Position numbers and translations under genes: made by a program. From Corynebacterium hansenii (GTDB lineage: Bacteria > Actinomycetota > Actinomycetes > Mycobacteriales > Mycobacteriaceae), in NCBI RefSeq assembly GCF_030408795.1, contig NZ_CP047211.1, positions 248,001 to 312,000 of the forward strand: DNA of 64,000 nt. The letters are read 5' to 3'. This document shows positions 44,711-53,849 of this stretch, one piece after another. Every line of letters begins with the position of its first letter. The stretch's first letter is position 1. Below the pieces are notes generated by a model that was not told the origin of the DNA, made no database searches, and was given only the letters and a program-made list of their open reading frames with translations.

Positions 44711-46126
44711 GTGGCTGAACATTATGATCTCGTTGTCCTCGGCGCCGGCCCCGGCGGGTACGTCGCCGCCATCCGCGCCTCCCAGCTCGGCCTGAAGGTC
44801 GCCGTCGTGGAGAAGCAGTACTGGGGCGGTGTCTGCCTCAACGTGGGCTGCATCCCCTCCAAGTCGCTGTTGAAGAACGCCGAGGTGGCGCACATCTTCA
44901 ACCACCAGGCGAAGACCTTCGGCATCTCGGGCGACGCCTCCTTCGACTTCGGTGCGGCGCACGACCGCTCGCGCAAGGTGTCCGCGGGCATCGTCAAGGG
45001 CGTCCACTACCTGATGAAGAAGAACAAGATCGACGAGGTCGACGGCTGGGGCGAGTTCAAGGACGCCAACACCATCGCCATCACCGACGGCGAGGACGAG
45101 GGCAAGGAGCTCACGTTCGACAACGCCATCATCGCGACCGGCTCCGTGGTCCGCTCCCTGCCGGGCGTCGAGCTCGGCGGCAACATCGTCTCCTACGAGG
45201 AGCAGATCCTCTCCTCCGACCTGCCCGACTCGATGGTCATCGTCGGCGCCGGCGCCATCGGCATGGAGTTCGCCTACGTCCTGGCCAACTACGGCGTGGA
45301 CGTCACCATCGTCGAGTTCATGGACCGCGTCCTGCCGAACGAGGACGAGGATGTCTCCAAGGTCATCGCCAAGGAGTACAAGAAGCTCGGCGTCAAGCTG
45401 CTCACCGGCCACAAGACCACCGCCATCGAAGACAAGGGCGACTCGGTCGAGGTCAAGGTCGAGCCGAAGGACGGCGGCGACTCCGAGACCATCACCGTCG
45501 ACCGCGTCATGGTCTCCATCGGCTTCGCCCCGCGCACCGAGGGCATCGGCCTGGACAAGGCCGGCGTCGAGGTCGGCGAGCGCGGCGAGATCCCGATCGA
45601 CGAGTACATGCGCACCAACGTCGAGCACATCTACTCCATCGGCGACGTCACCATGAAGCTGCAGCTGGCGCACGTGGCCGAGACGATGGGCGTCATCGCC
45701 GCCGAGCACATGGCCGGCCACGAGACCGACGTCATCGAGGACTACCTGAACATGCCGCGTGCGACGTTCTGCAACCCGCAGGTCGCGTCCTTCGGCAAGA
45801 CCGAGGCGCAGGCGAAGAAGTGGGCCGAGGAAAACGGTCGCGAGATCACCGTCTCCACCTTCCCGTTCTCCGCCAACGGCAAGGCGCAGGGCCTGGCGGA
45901 GGCGACCGGCTTCGTCAAGCTCATCGCCGACGCCGAGCACGGCGAGCTGGTCGGCGGCCACATGGTCGGCGCCAACGTCTCCGAGCTCATGCCGCAGCTG
46001 GTGCTGGCGCAGAAGTACGAGCTGACCTCCGAGGAGATCGGCCGCACCACCCACATCCACCCGACCATGTCCGAGGCGATGAAGGAAGCCGCCGAGGGCC
46101 TGATGGGCCAGATGATCAACCTCTAG
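44711..46126 (+). CDS. lpd: Dihydrolipoamide dehydrogenase
   Basis: 471 residues, E3 of the 2-oxo-acid dehydrogenase complexes. FAD site [13 protein letters not shown], redox pair [16 protein letters not shown] site [13 protein letters not shown], catalytic His-Glu in HIHPTMSE. Leaderless GTG at 44711 (TAATCT, 7-nt spacer); an upstream frame start at 44675 would precede the -10. Confidence 0.95.
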   Translation: MAEHYDLVVLGAGPGGYVAAIRASQLGLKVAVVEKQYWGGVCLNVGCIPSKSLLKNAEVAHIFNHQAKTFGISGDASFDFGAAHDRSRKVSAGIVKGVHYLMKKNKIDEVDGWGEFKDANTIAITDGEDEGKELTFDNAIIATGSVVRSLPGVELGGNIVSYEEQILSSDLPDSMVIVGAGAIGMEFAYVLANYGVDVTIVEFMDRVLPNEDEDVSKVIAKEYKKLGVKLLTGHKTTAIEDKGDSVEVKVEPKDGGDSETITVDRVMVSIGFAPRTEGIGLDKAGVEVGERGEIPIDEYMRTNVEHIYSIGDVTMKLQLAHVAETMGVIAAEHMAGHETDVIEDYLNMPRATFCNPQVASFGKTEAQAKKWAEENGREITVSTFPFSANGKAQGLAEATGFVKLIADAEHGELVGGHMVGANVSELMPQLVLAQKYELTSEEIGRTTHIHPTMSEAMKEAAEGLMGQMINL

Positions 46127-46177
46127 CGAGCCACTTCCCGGGGCCCGCGTGCGCGTGGTACCCGGGGGTTCGGCTTC

Positions 46178-46216
46178 GCGGCGCGGGTCCGGCAATGCCG
46201 GGCCCGCGCCGCTTTT
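46178..46216 (+). terminator. lpd terminator
   Basis: 16-bp stem (46178-46193 with 46197-46212, one G-T wobble), loop AAT, then TTTT and directly CGCTTGACGACG, a copy of the dispersed motif. Confidence 0.9.
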
Positions 46217-46272
46217 CGCTTGACGACGACCCGGCCTTTTCATCCCCGGCCGAGCGGCGTAGCGTAATGCGC

Positions 46273-46530
46273 ATGAAGAATGCGCGGAATGATGGAGGGG
46301 GAGCCGGGACGACCGGGGGAGCCTCGGGTGCCGCGACCGTCGTCAAGCGGAAGCGGCGCGTCGCCCAGGCGCGGTGCCCGTTGCGCTACGGGGAGCCGTG
46401 CACGTTGTGCCAGCCGGGCGCGAACGGGCCGGAGGACTGCCAGACCGTGGCCATGGTCATGGCCGAGCCGGATCTGCGCGAGATGATGGCCGACATGAAC
46501 CGCGCGCACCGCCGGGCGGCGACGAGCTAG
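46273..46530 (+). CDS. Small Cys-motif protein (DUF6767-like)
   Basis: 85 residues. After a Gly-rich and basic N-terminus (VVKRKRR) comes RCPLRYGEPCTLCQPGANGP followed by EDC, a conserved four-Cys motif that may bind metal. Leaderless ATG (TAGCGT, 7-nt spacer). Function unknown. Confidence 0.65.
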   Translation: MKNARNDGGGAGTTGGASGAATVVKRKRRVAQARCPLRYGEPCTLCQPGANGPEDCQTVAMVMAEPDLREMMADMNRAHRRAATS

Positions 46531-46580
46531 CGGGCGGGACGGCGACCAATGCCAGTCCGCCGCCGCGCCCTTTCACGCAG

Positions 46581-46642
46581 ACCCACCCCGAATGCGCAGA
46601 CCCACCCGCTGTAACGGGTGGGCCTGCGCATTCGGGGTGGGT
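46581..46642. terminator. 28-bp near-perfect palindrome
   Basis: Arms 46581-46608 and 46615-46642 differ at one wobble position, loop CTGTAA. The arm itself contains CAGACCCACCC twice. It separates the DUF6767-like gene from converging ramB and can terminate both, though it is longer than usual terminators here. Confidence 0.8.
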
Positions 46643-46687
46643 TAGCCGTCGGGTCCCGGGCGGGGCGCGGTGGCCGGAAGGCGCGAT

Positions 46688-46729
46688 CGTCGCGGAAGCC
46701 AAGCGCAACGTCGTGGAAGCCAATCGCAA
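46688..46729. repeat. 21-bp tandem repeat, two copies, downstream of ramB
   Basis: CGTCGCGGAAGCCAAGCGCAA and a copy with two changes lie head to tail beyond the ramB stop. Confidence 0.75.
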
Positions 46730-46747
46730 CGCCGCGGGACATGACGG

Positions 46748-48172
46748 CTAGTACGGCGCGACCGAGGACCGGTGCGCGTTGACGTCGATCGCCCGGTGGA
46801 TCGGGGGGAACGCCCGCTGCGGACAGTCGTCGCGGCTGCACACGCGGCAGCCGGCGCCGATCGGCGTGGCGGCCTTTTCGTCGTTGATGTCCAGGCCCTC
46901 GGAGTACACCGTGCGGTGGGCGTGCCGGGCCTCGCAGCCCAGGCCGATGGCGAAGGTCTTGCCCGGTTGGTTGTACCGGGCGGTGTGGTGCTCGACGGTG
47001 CGGGAGATCCACAGGTAGGAGCGGCCGTCCGGCATGATGGCCACCTGCCGCATGATCTTGCCCGGATACGAGAACGTCTCGTAGACGTTCCACAGCGGAC
47101 ACGTGCCGCCGGAGTTGGTGAAGTGGAAGCCGGTGGCCGACTGCCGCTTGGACATGTTGCCGGCGCGGTCGACGCGGACGAACGTGAACGGGATGCCGCG
47201 CAGGCTGGGGCGCTGCATGGTGGACAGCCGGTGACAGATGGTCTCGTAGCCGACGCCGGCATGCCGCGACAGGAACTCGATGTCGTACCGGTTGGATTCC
47301 GCGAGGGCGTGGAACTTCTCGTACGGCAGGATCAGCGCGCCGGCGTAGTACGTGGCCACGCCGCGCAACGCGAGCTCGCGGGAGTCGTCCGAGGTGAAAT
47401 GACCGGCGGAGACTTCCTCGCGGATCAGGTCGCCGCACTCGAAGTAACCGAGCTCGGTGGCCATGCGGAAGGCCCGCTGGCCGGGGGACAGGCCCCGCGC
47501 GAGGTCCAGCTGCCCGGTGTCCGGGTTGAAGTGGTGCTGGGTGTCGCCCATGTCGGACCGGGTGCGGATGGTCACCCCGTGCCGCTGGGTCAGGCGCCGC
47601 GCCAGAACCTCCTCGACGTCCTTGTCGTCGTCGGTCGTCCCCAGCTCCAGCGCCAGCCGTTCGGCGGCCAGGTCGACGGAGTCTATGTAGTTCTGGCGCG
47701 TGTAGAAGTAATCGCGGACCTCCTCGTGCGGCATGGTCAGCGCCTTCGACGCCGCGGTGGCCCCGGGGTCGCCCGGGAAGTTGCGGTCATCAGTGGCCAG
47801 CGACAGCTTGTCGGTGACGTTGCGGTAGCGGCGGTGCGCGTCGACCATCGCGCGCGCGATCTCCGGGTGGTTGCGCACCATGTCGGAGATCTCCTGCAGA
47901 TCCACCGGTTCCGGGCAGACCTCCTTGTCCAGCACCACGTCCTGGACCTCGGCGAGCAGGCGCGAGTCGTCGTCGCGGGAGAAGAACGTCGCGTCGACGC
48001 CGAACGTCTCGGTGATCTTCAGCAGCACCGGAACGGTCAGCGGGCGCACGTCGTGCTCGATCTGGTTCACGTAGCTGGCGGACAGCCCCAGCGCCTGCGC
48101 GAGCGCGGCCTGGCTCATGTCCCTTTCGCGGCGCAGCTGCCGCAGCCTGGAACCCACATACGTCTTGGCCAT
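46748..48172 (-). CDS. ramB: RamB, regulator of acetate metabolism
   Basis: 474 residues. N-terminal HTH ([20 protein letters not shown]), central IrrE/ImmA-like zone and C-terminal DUF2083-type domain with [12 protein letters not shown]. In C. glutamicum RamB represses aceA, aceB and acetate genes on glucose and lies by lpd and sdh as here. Leaderless ATG (TAACAT, 6-nt spacer). GGCAAAATGGCC (48192-48203) upstream may be its own operator. Confidence 0.92.
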   Translation of the reverse strand: MAKTYVGSRLRQLRRERDMSQAALAQALGLSASYVNQIEHDVRPLTVPVLLKITETFGVDATFFSRDDDSRLLAEVQDVVLDKEVCPEPVDLQEISDMVRNHPEIARAMVDAHRRYRNVTDKLSLATDDRNFPGDPGATAASKALTMPHEEVRDYFYTRQNYIDSVDLAAERLALELGTTDDDKDVEEVLARRLTQRHGVTIRTRSDMGDTQHHFNPDTGQLDLARGLSPGQRAFRMATELGYFECGDLIREEVSAGHFTSDDSRELALRGVATYYAGALILPYEKFHALAESNRYDIEFLSRHAGVGYETICHRLSTMQRPSLRGIPFTFVRVDRAGNMSKRQSATGFHFTNSGGTCPLWNVYETFSYPGKIMRQVAIMPDGRSYLWISRTVEHHTARYNQPGKTFAIGLGCEARHAHRTVYSEGLDINDEKAATPIGAGCRVCSRDDCPQRAFPPIHRAIDVNAHRSSVAPY

Positions 48173-48337
48173 GGAACAATGTTAGCAGCCCTGGCAAAAT
48201 GGCCAACTTCATCCGTTAAGTCTGCCAAGTGTAAGTCCGTCCATGGTGCGGGCGGCGCGGTAGACGGGCTGCGCCGAGGGGGGCGGCATCCGTTTCGGTG
48301 TGATCGCCGCCGATCATTCCATGCCCCGGGCACGGAA

Positions 48338-48366
48338 AAACCGCCCGGGAAAATCCCGGGCGGTTT
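48338..48366 (-). terminator. aceA terminator
   Basis: 13-bp perfect stem AAACCGCCCGGGA/TCCCGGGCGGTTT, T-run on the minus strand. Confidence 0.9.
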
Positions 48367-48457
48367 CTCGCGGTGGCCACGTGGCGACCCGATCCGAGCC
48401 GCCTCGCCGTTCCAGCCGTGTCACGGTCCCGTCGTCAGGCGACGGGCGCGAATCGGC

Positions 48458-49753
48458 TTAGTGGAACTGGCCCTCCTCGGTGGAGCCCTTCAGGGCGGTG
48501 GTGGAGGAGTTCGGGTCGACCGTGGTGGCGATGCGGTCGAAGTAGCCGGCGCCGACCTCGCGCTGGTGCTTGACGGCGGTGAAGCCACGCTCCTCGGCGG
48601 CCTTGAACTCGCGGTTCTGCAGGTCGACGAAGGCGGTCATCTGCTCGCGGGCGTAGCCGTACGCCAGGTCGAACATGCCGTAGTTCAGGGCGTGGAAGCC
48701 GGCCAGGGTGATGAACTGGAACTTGAAGCCCATCTTGCCCAGCTCGTTCTGGAACTTGGCGATCTCGTCGGCCTCGAGGTGCGCCGACCAGTTGAAGGAC
48801 GGGGAGCAGTTGTAGGCCAGGAGCTGGTCCGGGTACTCCTCCTTGACGGCCTCCGCGAACTGCTTGGCGACGTCCAGGTCCGGGGTGCCGGTCTCCATCC
48901 AGATCAGGTCGGAGTACGGGGCGTAGGACTTGGCGCGGGCGATGCAGGGCTCGATGCCGTTCTTCACGCGGTAGTAGCCCTCGGCGGTGCGGTCGCCCTC
49001 GATGAACTTCTGGTCGCGCTCGTCGACGTCGGAGGTGATCAGGGTGGCCGCCTCGGCGTCGGTGCGCGCGATGATGACGGTCGGGGTGTTGGCGACGTCG
49101 GCCGCGAGGCGGGCCGAGGTCAGGGTGCGGATGTGCTGCTGGGTCGGGATCAGGACCTTGCCGCCCAGGTGGCCGCACTTCTTCTCGGAGGCCAGCTGGT
49201 CCTCCCAGTGGGTGCCGGCGGCGCCGGCCTGGATCATGGCCTTCTGCAGCTCGTAGACGTTCAGCGCGCCACCGAAGCCGGCCTCGCCGTCGGCGACGAT
49301 CGGCAGCAGCCAGTTGTCGACCGAGGTGTCGCCCTCGATGCGGGCGATCTCGTCGGCGCGAAGCAGGGCGTTGTTGATGCGGCGGACGACGGACGGCACG
49401 GAGTTGGCCGGGTACAGCGACTGGTCCGGGTAGGTGTGGCCGGAGAGGTTGGCGTCGCCGGCGACCTGCCAACCGGACAGGTAGACGGCCTTCAGGCCGG
49501 CGCGGGCCTGCTGGACGGCCATGTTGCCGGTCAGCGCGCCCAGGGAGTTGATGTAGGAGTCGTCGTCGACGTTGACGCCCTCCCACAGGATCTCGGCGCC
49601 GCGGCGGGCGAGGGTGTGCTCCTCGACGACCGTGCCCTGGAGCTCGGCGACCTGCTCGGCGGTGTAGTCGCGCTGGATGCCCTTCCAGCGGGGGTTCTCG
49701 TCCCAATCCTTCTGGATTTCCTGGGCGGTACGGGCCTTGCCGACGTTCGACAT
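48458..49753 (-). CDS. aceA: Isocitrate lyase
   Basis: 431 residues; splits isocitrate to glyoxylate and succinate. Catalytic loop KKCGHLGGK, metal region [26 protein letters not shown] precedes the ATG at 49753. Divergent from aceB, sharing an 850-bp regulatory region. Confidence 0.97.
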   Translation of the reverse strand: MSNVGKARTAQEIQKDWDENPRWKGIQRDYTAEQVAELQGTVVEEHTLARRGAEILWEGVNVDDDSYINSLGALTGNMAVQQARAGLKAVYLSGWQVAGDANLSGHTYPDQSLYPANSVPSVVRRINNALLRADEIARIEGDTSVDNWLLPIVADGEAGFGGALNVYELQKAMIQAGAAGTHWEDQLASEKKCGHLGGKVLIPTQQHIRTLTSARLAADVANTPTVIIARTDAEAATLITSDVDERDQKFIEGDRTAEGYYRVKNGIEPCIARAKSYAPYSDLIWMETGTPDLDVAKQFAEAVKEEYPDQLLAYNCSPSFNWSAHLEADEIAKFQNELGKMGFKFQFITLAGFHALNYGMFDLAYGYAREQMTAFVDLQNREFKAAEERGFTAVKHQREVGAGYFDRIATTVDPNSSTTALKGSTEEGQFH

Positions 49754-50606
49754 ATCCGGGTCACTTCCTTAAGTAGGACGTTGGGGATCCGGGGCCGTTT
49801 GCTGCGCCCGACGCGGCGAGCGGCTTTCGGCAACCGGGATACTGGATTACACGGCGGAGGCGGACGTCTCCCGTGATTCTTCGCCGCCGGGCGGAGAAAC
49901 ACACCCAACGAACGGCTACGGTGACTGCCCGCTTTCGCGTGCCGTGGTTCACATCATGGGGTACGACGTGCATTCCGTCAAGAAAAGTGGGTTGTAAATT
50001 TAAGTGCTTTTTTTCGGCGAAGGTGCAAAGATTGCGAAGAGACGGATGCGGTTGTTCACTTCACCTTAGTTGCAGGTCGAAACACATGATGGCCCGGATA
50101 ACGGCAGTGACCATGGCAAGACGGTGAAGATCACCCCCCCCGCTTTGGGGTGGCCCCCGTCACGTTCCCGGATGTGATCGGTCGCATACGTTTCGGCGGC
50201 CGGGGAACGGTGTTCGGGGGTGCTGCGGGTGTGGCGGAGATTGCGTGGTCAGCGCGTATTCGCGGAACCCGAACGGGTGGATCCCCGTTTCGCGGGGTTC
50301 CGGGGGTGGCCCGGGTCGGGCGGAACGGTGGAAGCCCCGGTGCGGCGGGGCGGGCCGCCCGGTCTCCGGCGGCGGAACGGTGCCGCGCGAGACCCGCATC
50401 ACATAAGGTTGGGGCATCGCAAGCGGAAGGCGGTCCGACGCATCGGCCTTTTCCGCCATGGCCTTTTGGGTCATGGCGGCCGAAAGCCCGAAGACCGGCC
50501 GTCGTGAAGCGGGGGTCCCCGCACGACCAGGTGCCCCCGGATTCCGCGGTGCGCCCGCGACGGGCGCGCAGCGAGCGTGAACCCGAACCCTTAATTAAGG
50601 AGAGCA
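49754..50606. promoter_or_regulatory. aceA-aceB divergent control region
   Basis: Holds RamA-type tracts ATGGGGT (49956-49962), ACCCCCCCCG (50133-50142) and TTGGGGTG (50145-50152), and a RamB-like TGCAAAGATTGCGAA (50024-50038). One dispersed motif lies at 50500-50510. The aceB ribosome site is TTAAGGAGAG. Frames inside are not convincing as genes. Site assignments are by resemblance to C. glutamicum. Confidence 0.5.
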
Positions 50607-52814
50607 ATGACCGAGCGCATCACCGCCGGCGGCCTGCAGGTCGCCAAGGTCCTCTACGACTTCGTCAACGACACCGCCCTTCCCGCCGCCGGCATCGAAG
50701 ACAAGGACGCCTTCTGGCAGGGCTTCGGCGACATCGTCGAGAAGTTCACCCCGCGCAACGTCGAGCTCCTGGCCAAGCGCGACGAGCTGCAGGCCAAGCT
50801 CGACGATTACTACCGCGAGAACCCGGGCGAGCAGGACCTGGACTCCTACGTCTCCTTCCTCGAGGAAATCGGCTACCTCGTGCCGGATCCGGGCGAGTAC
50901 GAGGTGACCACCGCCAACGTGGACACCGAGATCACCTCCACCGCCGGCCCGCAGCTGGTCGTGCCGGTGCTCAACGCCCGCTTCGCCATCAACGCCGCCA
51001 ACGCGCGCTGGGGCTCCCTCTACGACGCGCTCTACGGCACCAACGCCATCTCCGAAGAGGGCGGCGCCGAGAAGGACGGCAAGGGCTACAACAAGGTCCG
51101 CGGCGACCGCGTCATCGCCTGGGGCCGCGACTTCCTGGACAAGGCCGTGCCGCTGCTCGAGGGCAGCCACGCCGACGCCACGTCCTACGACATCGTCGAC
51201 GGCCGCCTGCTGGCCACCATCGACGGCGAGCAGATCGGCCTGCGCGAGCCCGAGGCCCTGGTCGGCTACACCGGCGAGATCGCCGACCCGGATTCCATTT
51301 ACCTCAAGCACAACGGCCTGCACATCCAGATCCTCATCGATCCGGAGTCGCCGATCGGCAAGACCGACAAGGCCGGCGTCAAGGACATCATCCTCGAGGC
51401 CGCCGTCACCAACATCATGGACCTCGAGGACTCCGTCGCCGCCGTCGACGCCGCCGACAAGGTCCTGGGCTACACCAACTGGCTCGGCCTGAACGTCGGC
51501 GACCTGGAGGTCGACATCGTCAAGGGCGGCAAGCCCGCCAAGCGCGCCATCAACGACGACCGCACCTACACCGACCTCGAGGGCAATGAGCGGACCCTCC
51601 ACGGCCGCTCGCTCAACCTGGTCCGCAACGTCGGCCACCTGATGCAGAACCCCGCCATCCTCGACCGCAACGGCGAGGAGATCTACGAGGGCATCATGGA
51701 CTCGGTCATCACCCCGATCTGCGCCATGCCCGGCCTGGACCAGGACAACGCGCGGAAGAACTCCCGCACCGGCTCCATCTACATCGTGAAGCCGAAGCAG
51801 CACGGCCCGGAGGAGTCCGCCTTCACCAACGAGCTGTTCGCCGCCGTCGAGGACCTCCTCGGCCTGGACCGCAACACCATGAAGGTCGGCCTCATGGACG
51901 AGGAGCGCCGCACCTCGGTCAACCTCGACGCCGCCATCAAGGAGGTCTCCGAGCGCGTGGTGTTCATCAACACCGGCTTCATGGACCGCACCGGCGACGA
52001 GATCCACACCTCCATCCAGGCGGGCCCGATGTTCCGCAAGGCCGTGCAGAAGACCGCGCCGTGGATGCTGGCCTACGAGGACAACAACGTCGACGCCGGC
52101 CTGGCGCACGGCCTGCAGGGCAAGGCGCAGATCGGCAAGGGCATGTGGGCCATGACCGAGCTGATGGCCGAGCTGCTGGAGCAGAAGATCGGCCAGCCGA
52201 AGCAGGGCGCCTCCACCGCGTGGGTCCCGTCGCCGACCGGCGCCGTCCTCCACGCCACGCACTACCACCAGGTCGACGTGTTCGAGGTCCAGGACAAGCT
52301 GATCACCGACGGCCGCCGCGACACCCGCAAGGACCTGCTGACCATCCCGGTCGCCGCCGCGAAGGCCGGCGACCCGGGCGCCGACTGGTCCGACGAGGAG
52401 AAGCAGAACGAGCTGGACAACAACTGCCAGTCGATCCTCGGCTACGTCATCCGCTGGGTCGAGCAGGGCGTCGGCTGCTCCAAGGTCCCGGACATCAACG
52501 ACGTCGACCTCATGGAGGACCGTGCCACGCTGCGCATCTCCTCGCAGACCCTGGCCAACTGGCTGCTGCACGGCGTCGTGTCGGAGGAGCAGATCATGGA
52601 TTCGCTCCACCGCATGGCCGAGGTCGTCGACCGCCAGAACGAGGGTGACGAGGCCTACCTGCCCATGGCCGCCGACTTCGACCAGTCCATCGGCTTCCAG
52701 GCCGCGAAGGATCTGATCCTCAAGGGCACCGAGCAGCCGTCCGGCTACACCGAGCCGATCCTGCACCGCGCCCGCCTGGCCTTCAAGAAGCGCCACGGCA
52801 TCGACCAGGGCTAA
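50607..52814 (+). CDS. aceB: Malate synthase G
   Basis: 735 residues; condenses glyoxylate with acetyl-Co[48 protein letters not shown], and catalytic region [20 protein letters not shown] are conserved for the G isoform. AAGGAGAG at the right distance. Completes the glyoxylate bypass with aceA. Confidence 0.97.
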   Translation: MTERITAGGLQVAKVLYDFVNDTALPAAGIEDKDAFWQGFGDIVEKFTPRNVELLAKRDELQAKLDDYYRENPGEQDLDSYVSFLEEIGYLVPDPGEYEVTTANVDTEITSTAGPQLVVPVLNARFAINAANARWGSLYDALYGTNAISEEGGAEKDGKGYNKVRGDRVIAWGRDFLDKAVPLLEGSHADATSYDIVDGRLLATIDGEQIGLREPEALVGYTGEIADPDSIYLKHNGLHIQILIDPESPIGKTDKAGVKDIILEAAVTNIMDLEDSVAAVDAADKVLGYTNWLGLNVGDLEVDIVKGGKPAKRAINDDRTYTDLEGNERTLHGRSLNLVRNVGHLMQNPAILDRNGEEIYEGIMDSVITPICAMPGLDQDNARKNSRTGSIYIVKPKQHGPEESAFTNELFAAVEDLLGLDRNTMKVGLMDEERRTSVNLDAAIKEVSERVVFINTGFMDRTGDEIHTSIQAGPMFRKAVQKTAPWMLAYEDNNVDAGLAHGLQGKAQIGKGMWAMTELMAELLEQKIGQPKQGASTAWVPSPTGAVLHATHYHQVDVFEVQDKLITDGRRDTRKDLLTIPVAAAKAGDPGADWSDEEKQNELDNNCQSILGYVIRWVEQGVGCSKVPDINDVDLMEDRATLRISSQTLANWLLHGVVSEEQIMDSLHRMAEVVDRQNEGDEAYLPMAADFDQSIGFQAAKDLILKGTEQPSGYTEPILHRARLAFKKRHGIDQG

Positions 52815-52867
52815 ACCCGCCCGCCCCCGGCCCGCCCCGGGCACATCCCGTGCCCGCCCGGTTGACC

Positions 52868-52912
52868 CGCCCCCGCCCCGACCGCACCCCGCGGCCGGGG
52901 CGGGGGCGTTTT
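52868..52912 (+). terminator. aceB terminator
   Basis: 13-bp perfect stem CGCCCCCGCCCCG/CGGGGCGGGGGCG followed by TTTT. Confidence 0.9.
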
Positions 52913-53096
52913 CGCGCCCGAGCGCAGATTGCTCGCGGATTGCGCCGCCGCGACGCCCCGGATAACGATTCGGCGGCGAACTCGCCCGCGCGCGCCGCGC
53001 GCCCGGTGCCCGCATGCTCAGCGGCTAGGCTGGATGACCGAATGGCCGCCCGCAACGGGTGGCGCATCCACCGCGACACGACGAGGAGACCGCCAC

Positions 53097-53849
53097 ATGG
53101 GAGCCCATCAGTCCGGCGTGACCGACCCCGCGAGTTTCGGGGCGGTGCTGTTCGATTTGGACGGGGTGCTCACCCCGACCGCCGACATCCACGAGCGGGC
53201 GTGGGGGGACATGTTCCGCGCGTTCCTCGACGGGCGCGGCGCCGAGCCGTACACCGACGCCGACTATTTCGAGCACCTGGACGGGCGCCGGCGGGACGAG
53301 GGCATCAGGGCCCTGCTCGCGTCGCGCGGCATTTCGCTTGACGACGGCTCGCCCTCCGACACGTCCGCCGATGACACGGTCACCGGCCTGGGACTGCGGA
53401 AGAACGAGGACTTCCTGCGGCGGGTCGAAGAGGGCGTGGAGCCCTACGAGGGGTCGGTCCGGTTCCTCGACCACCTCGACGCCGTGGCCGCGGGGGAGGG
53501 CGGCGGCAGGCCGAAGCTGGCGGTGGTCAGTTCGTCGCGCAACGCCCGGCCGGTCCTGGAGGCCGCCGGGCTGCTGGATCGCTTCGAGCTCGTCGTCGAC
53601 GGCAACGTCGCCCACGATCTCGGGTTGGACGGCAAGCCGTCGCCCGCGACGTACCTGCACGCGGCCGAGCGGTTGGGCGTGCCCGCCGCCGACGCCGTCG
53701 TGGTGGAGGACGCGATCTCCGGGGTGCGCTCCGGGGCGGCGGGGAAGTTCGGACTGGTCGTCGGCGTCGATCGCGGCGCCGGCCATGAGGCGCTGCTCGA
53801 CGGCGGCGCGGACGAGGTCGTCGACGACCTCGCGGAGCTGATCCGATGA
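53097..53849 (+). CDS. Beta-phosphoglucomutase-type HAD enzyme
   Basis: 250 residues. Motif I LFDLDGVLTPTADIHERAW, motif II VVSSSRN, motif IV VVEDAISGVRSG. Converts beta-glucose 1-phosphate to glucose 6-phosphate, the partner step for the GH65 phosphorylase whose ATG overlaps its stop. GAGGAG upstream; probable promoter TAGGCT near 53025. Confidence 0.9.
   Translation: MGAHQSGVTDPASFGAVLFDLDGVLTPTADIHERAWGDMFRAFLDGRGAEPYTDADYFEHLDGRRRDEGIRALLASRGISLDDGSPSDTSADDTVTGLGLRKNEDFLRRVEEGVEPYEGSVRFLDHLDAVAAGEGGGRPKLAVVSSSRNARPVLEAAGLLDRFELVVDGNVAHDLGLDGKPSPATYLHAAERLGVPAADAVVVEDAISGVRSGAAGKFGLVVGVDRGAGHEALLDGGADEVVDDLAELIR

Noticed and set aside
50160..50507. Frames on both strands in the aceA-aceB spacer
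   Set aside because: Pro/Arg/Gly-rich with no start signal; typical high-GC noise in a control region.
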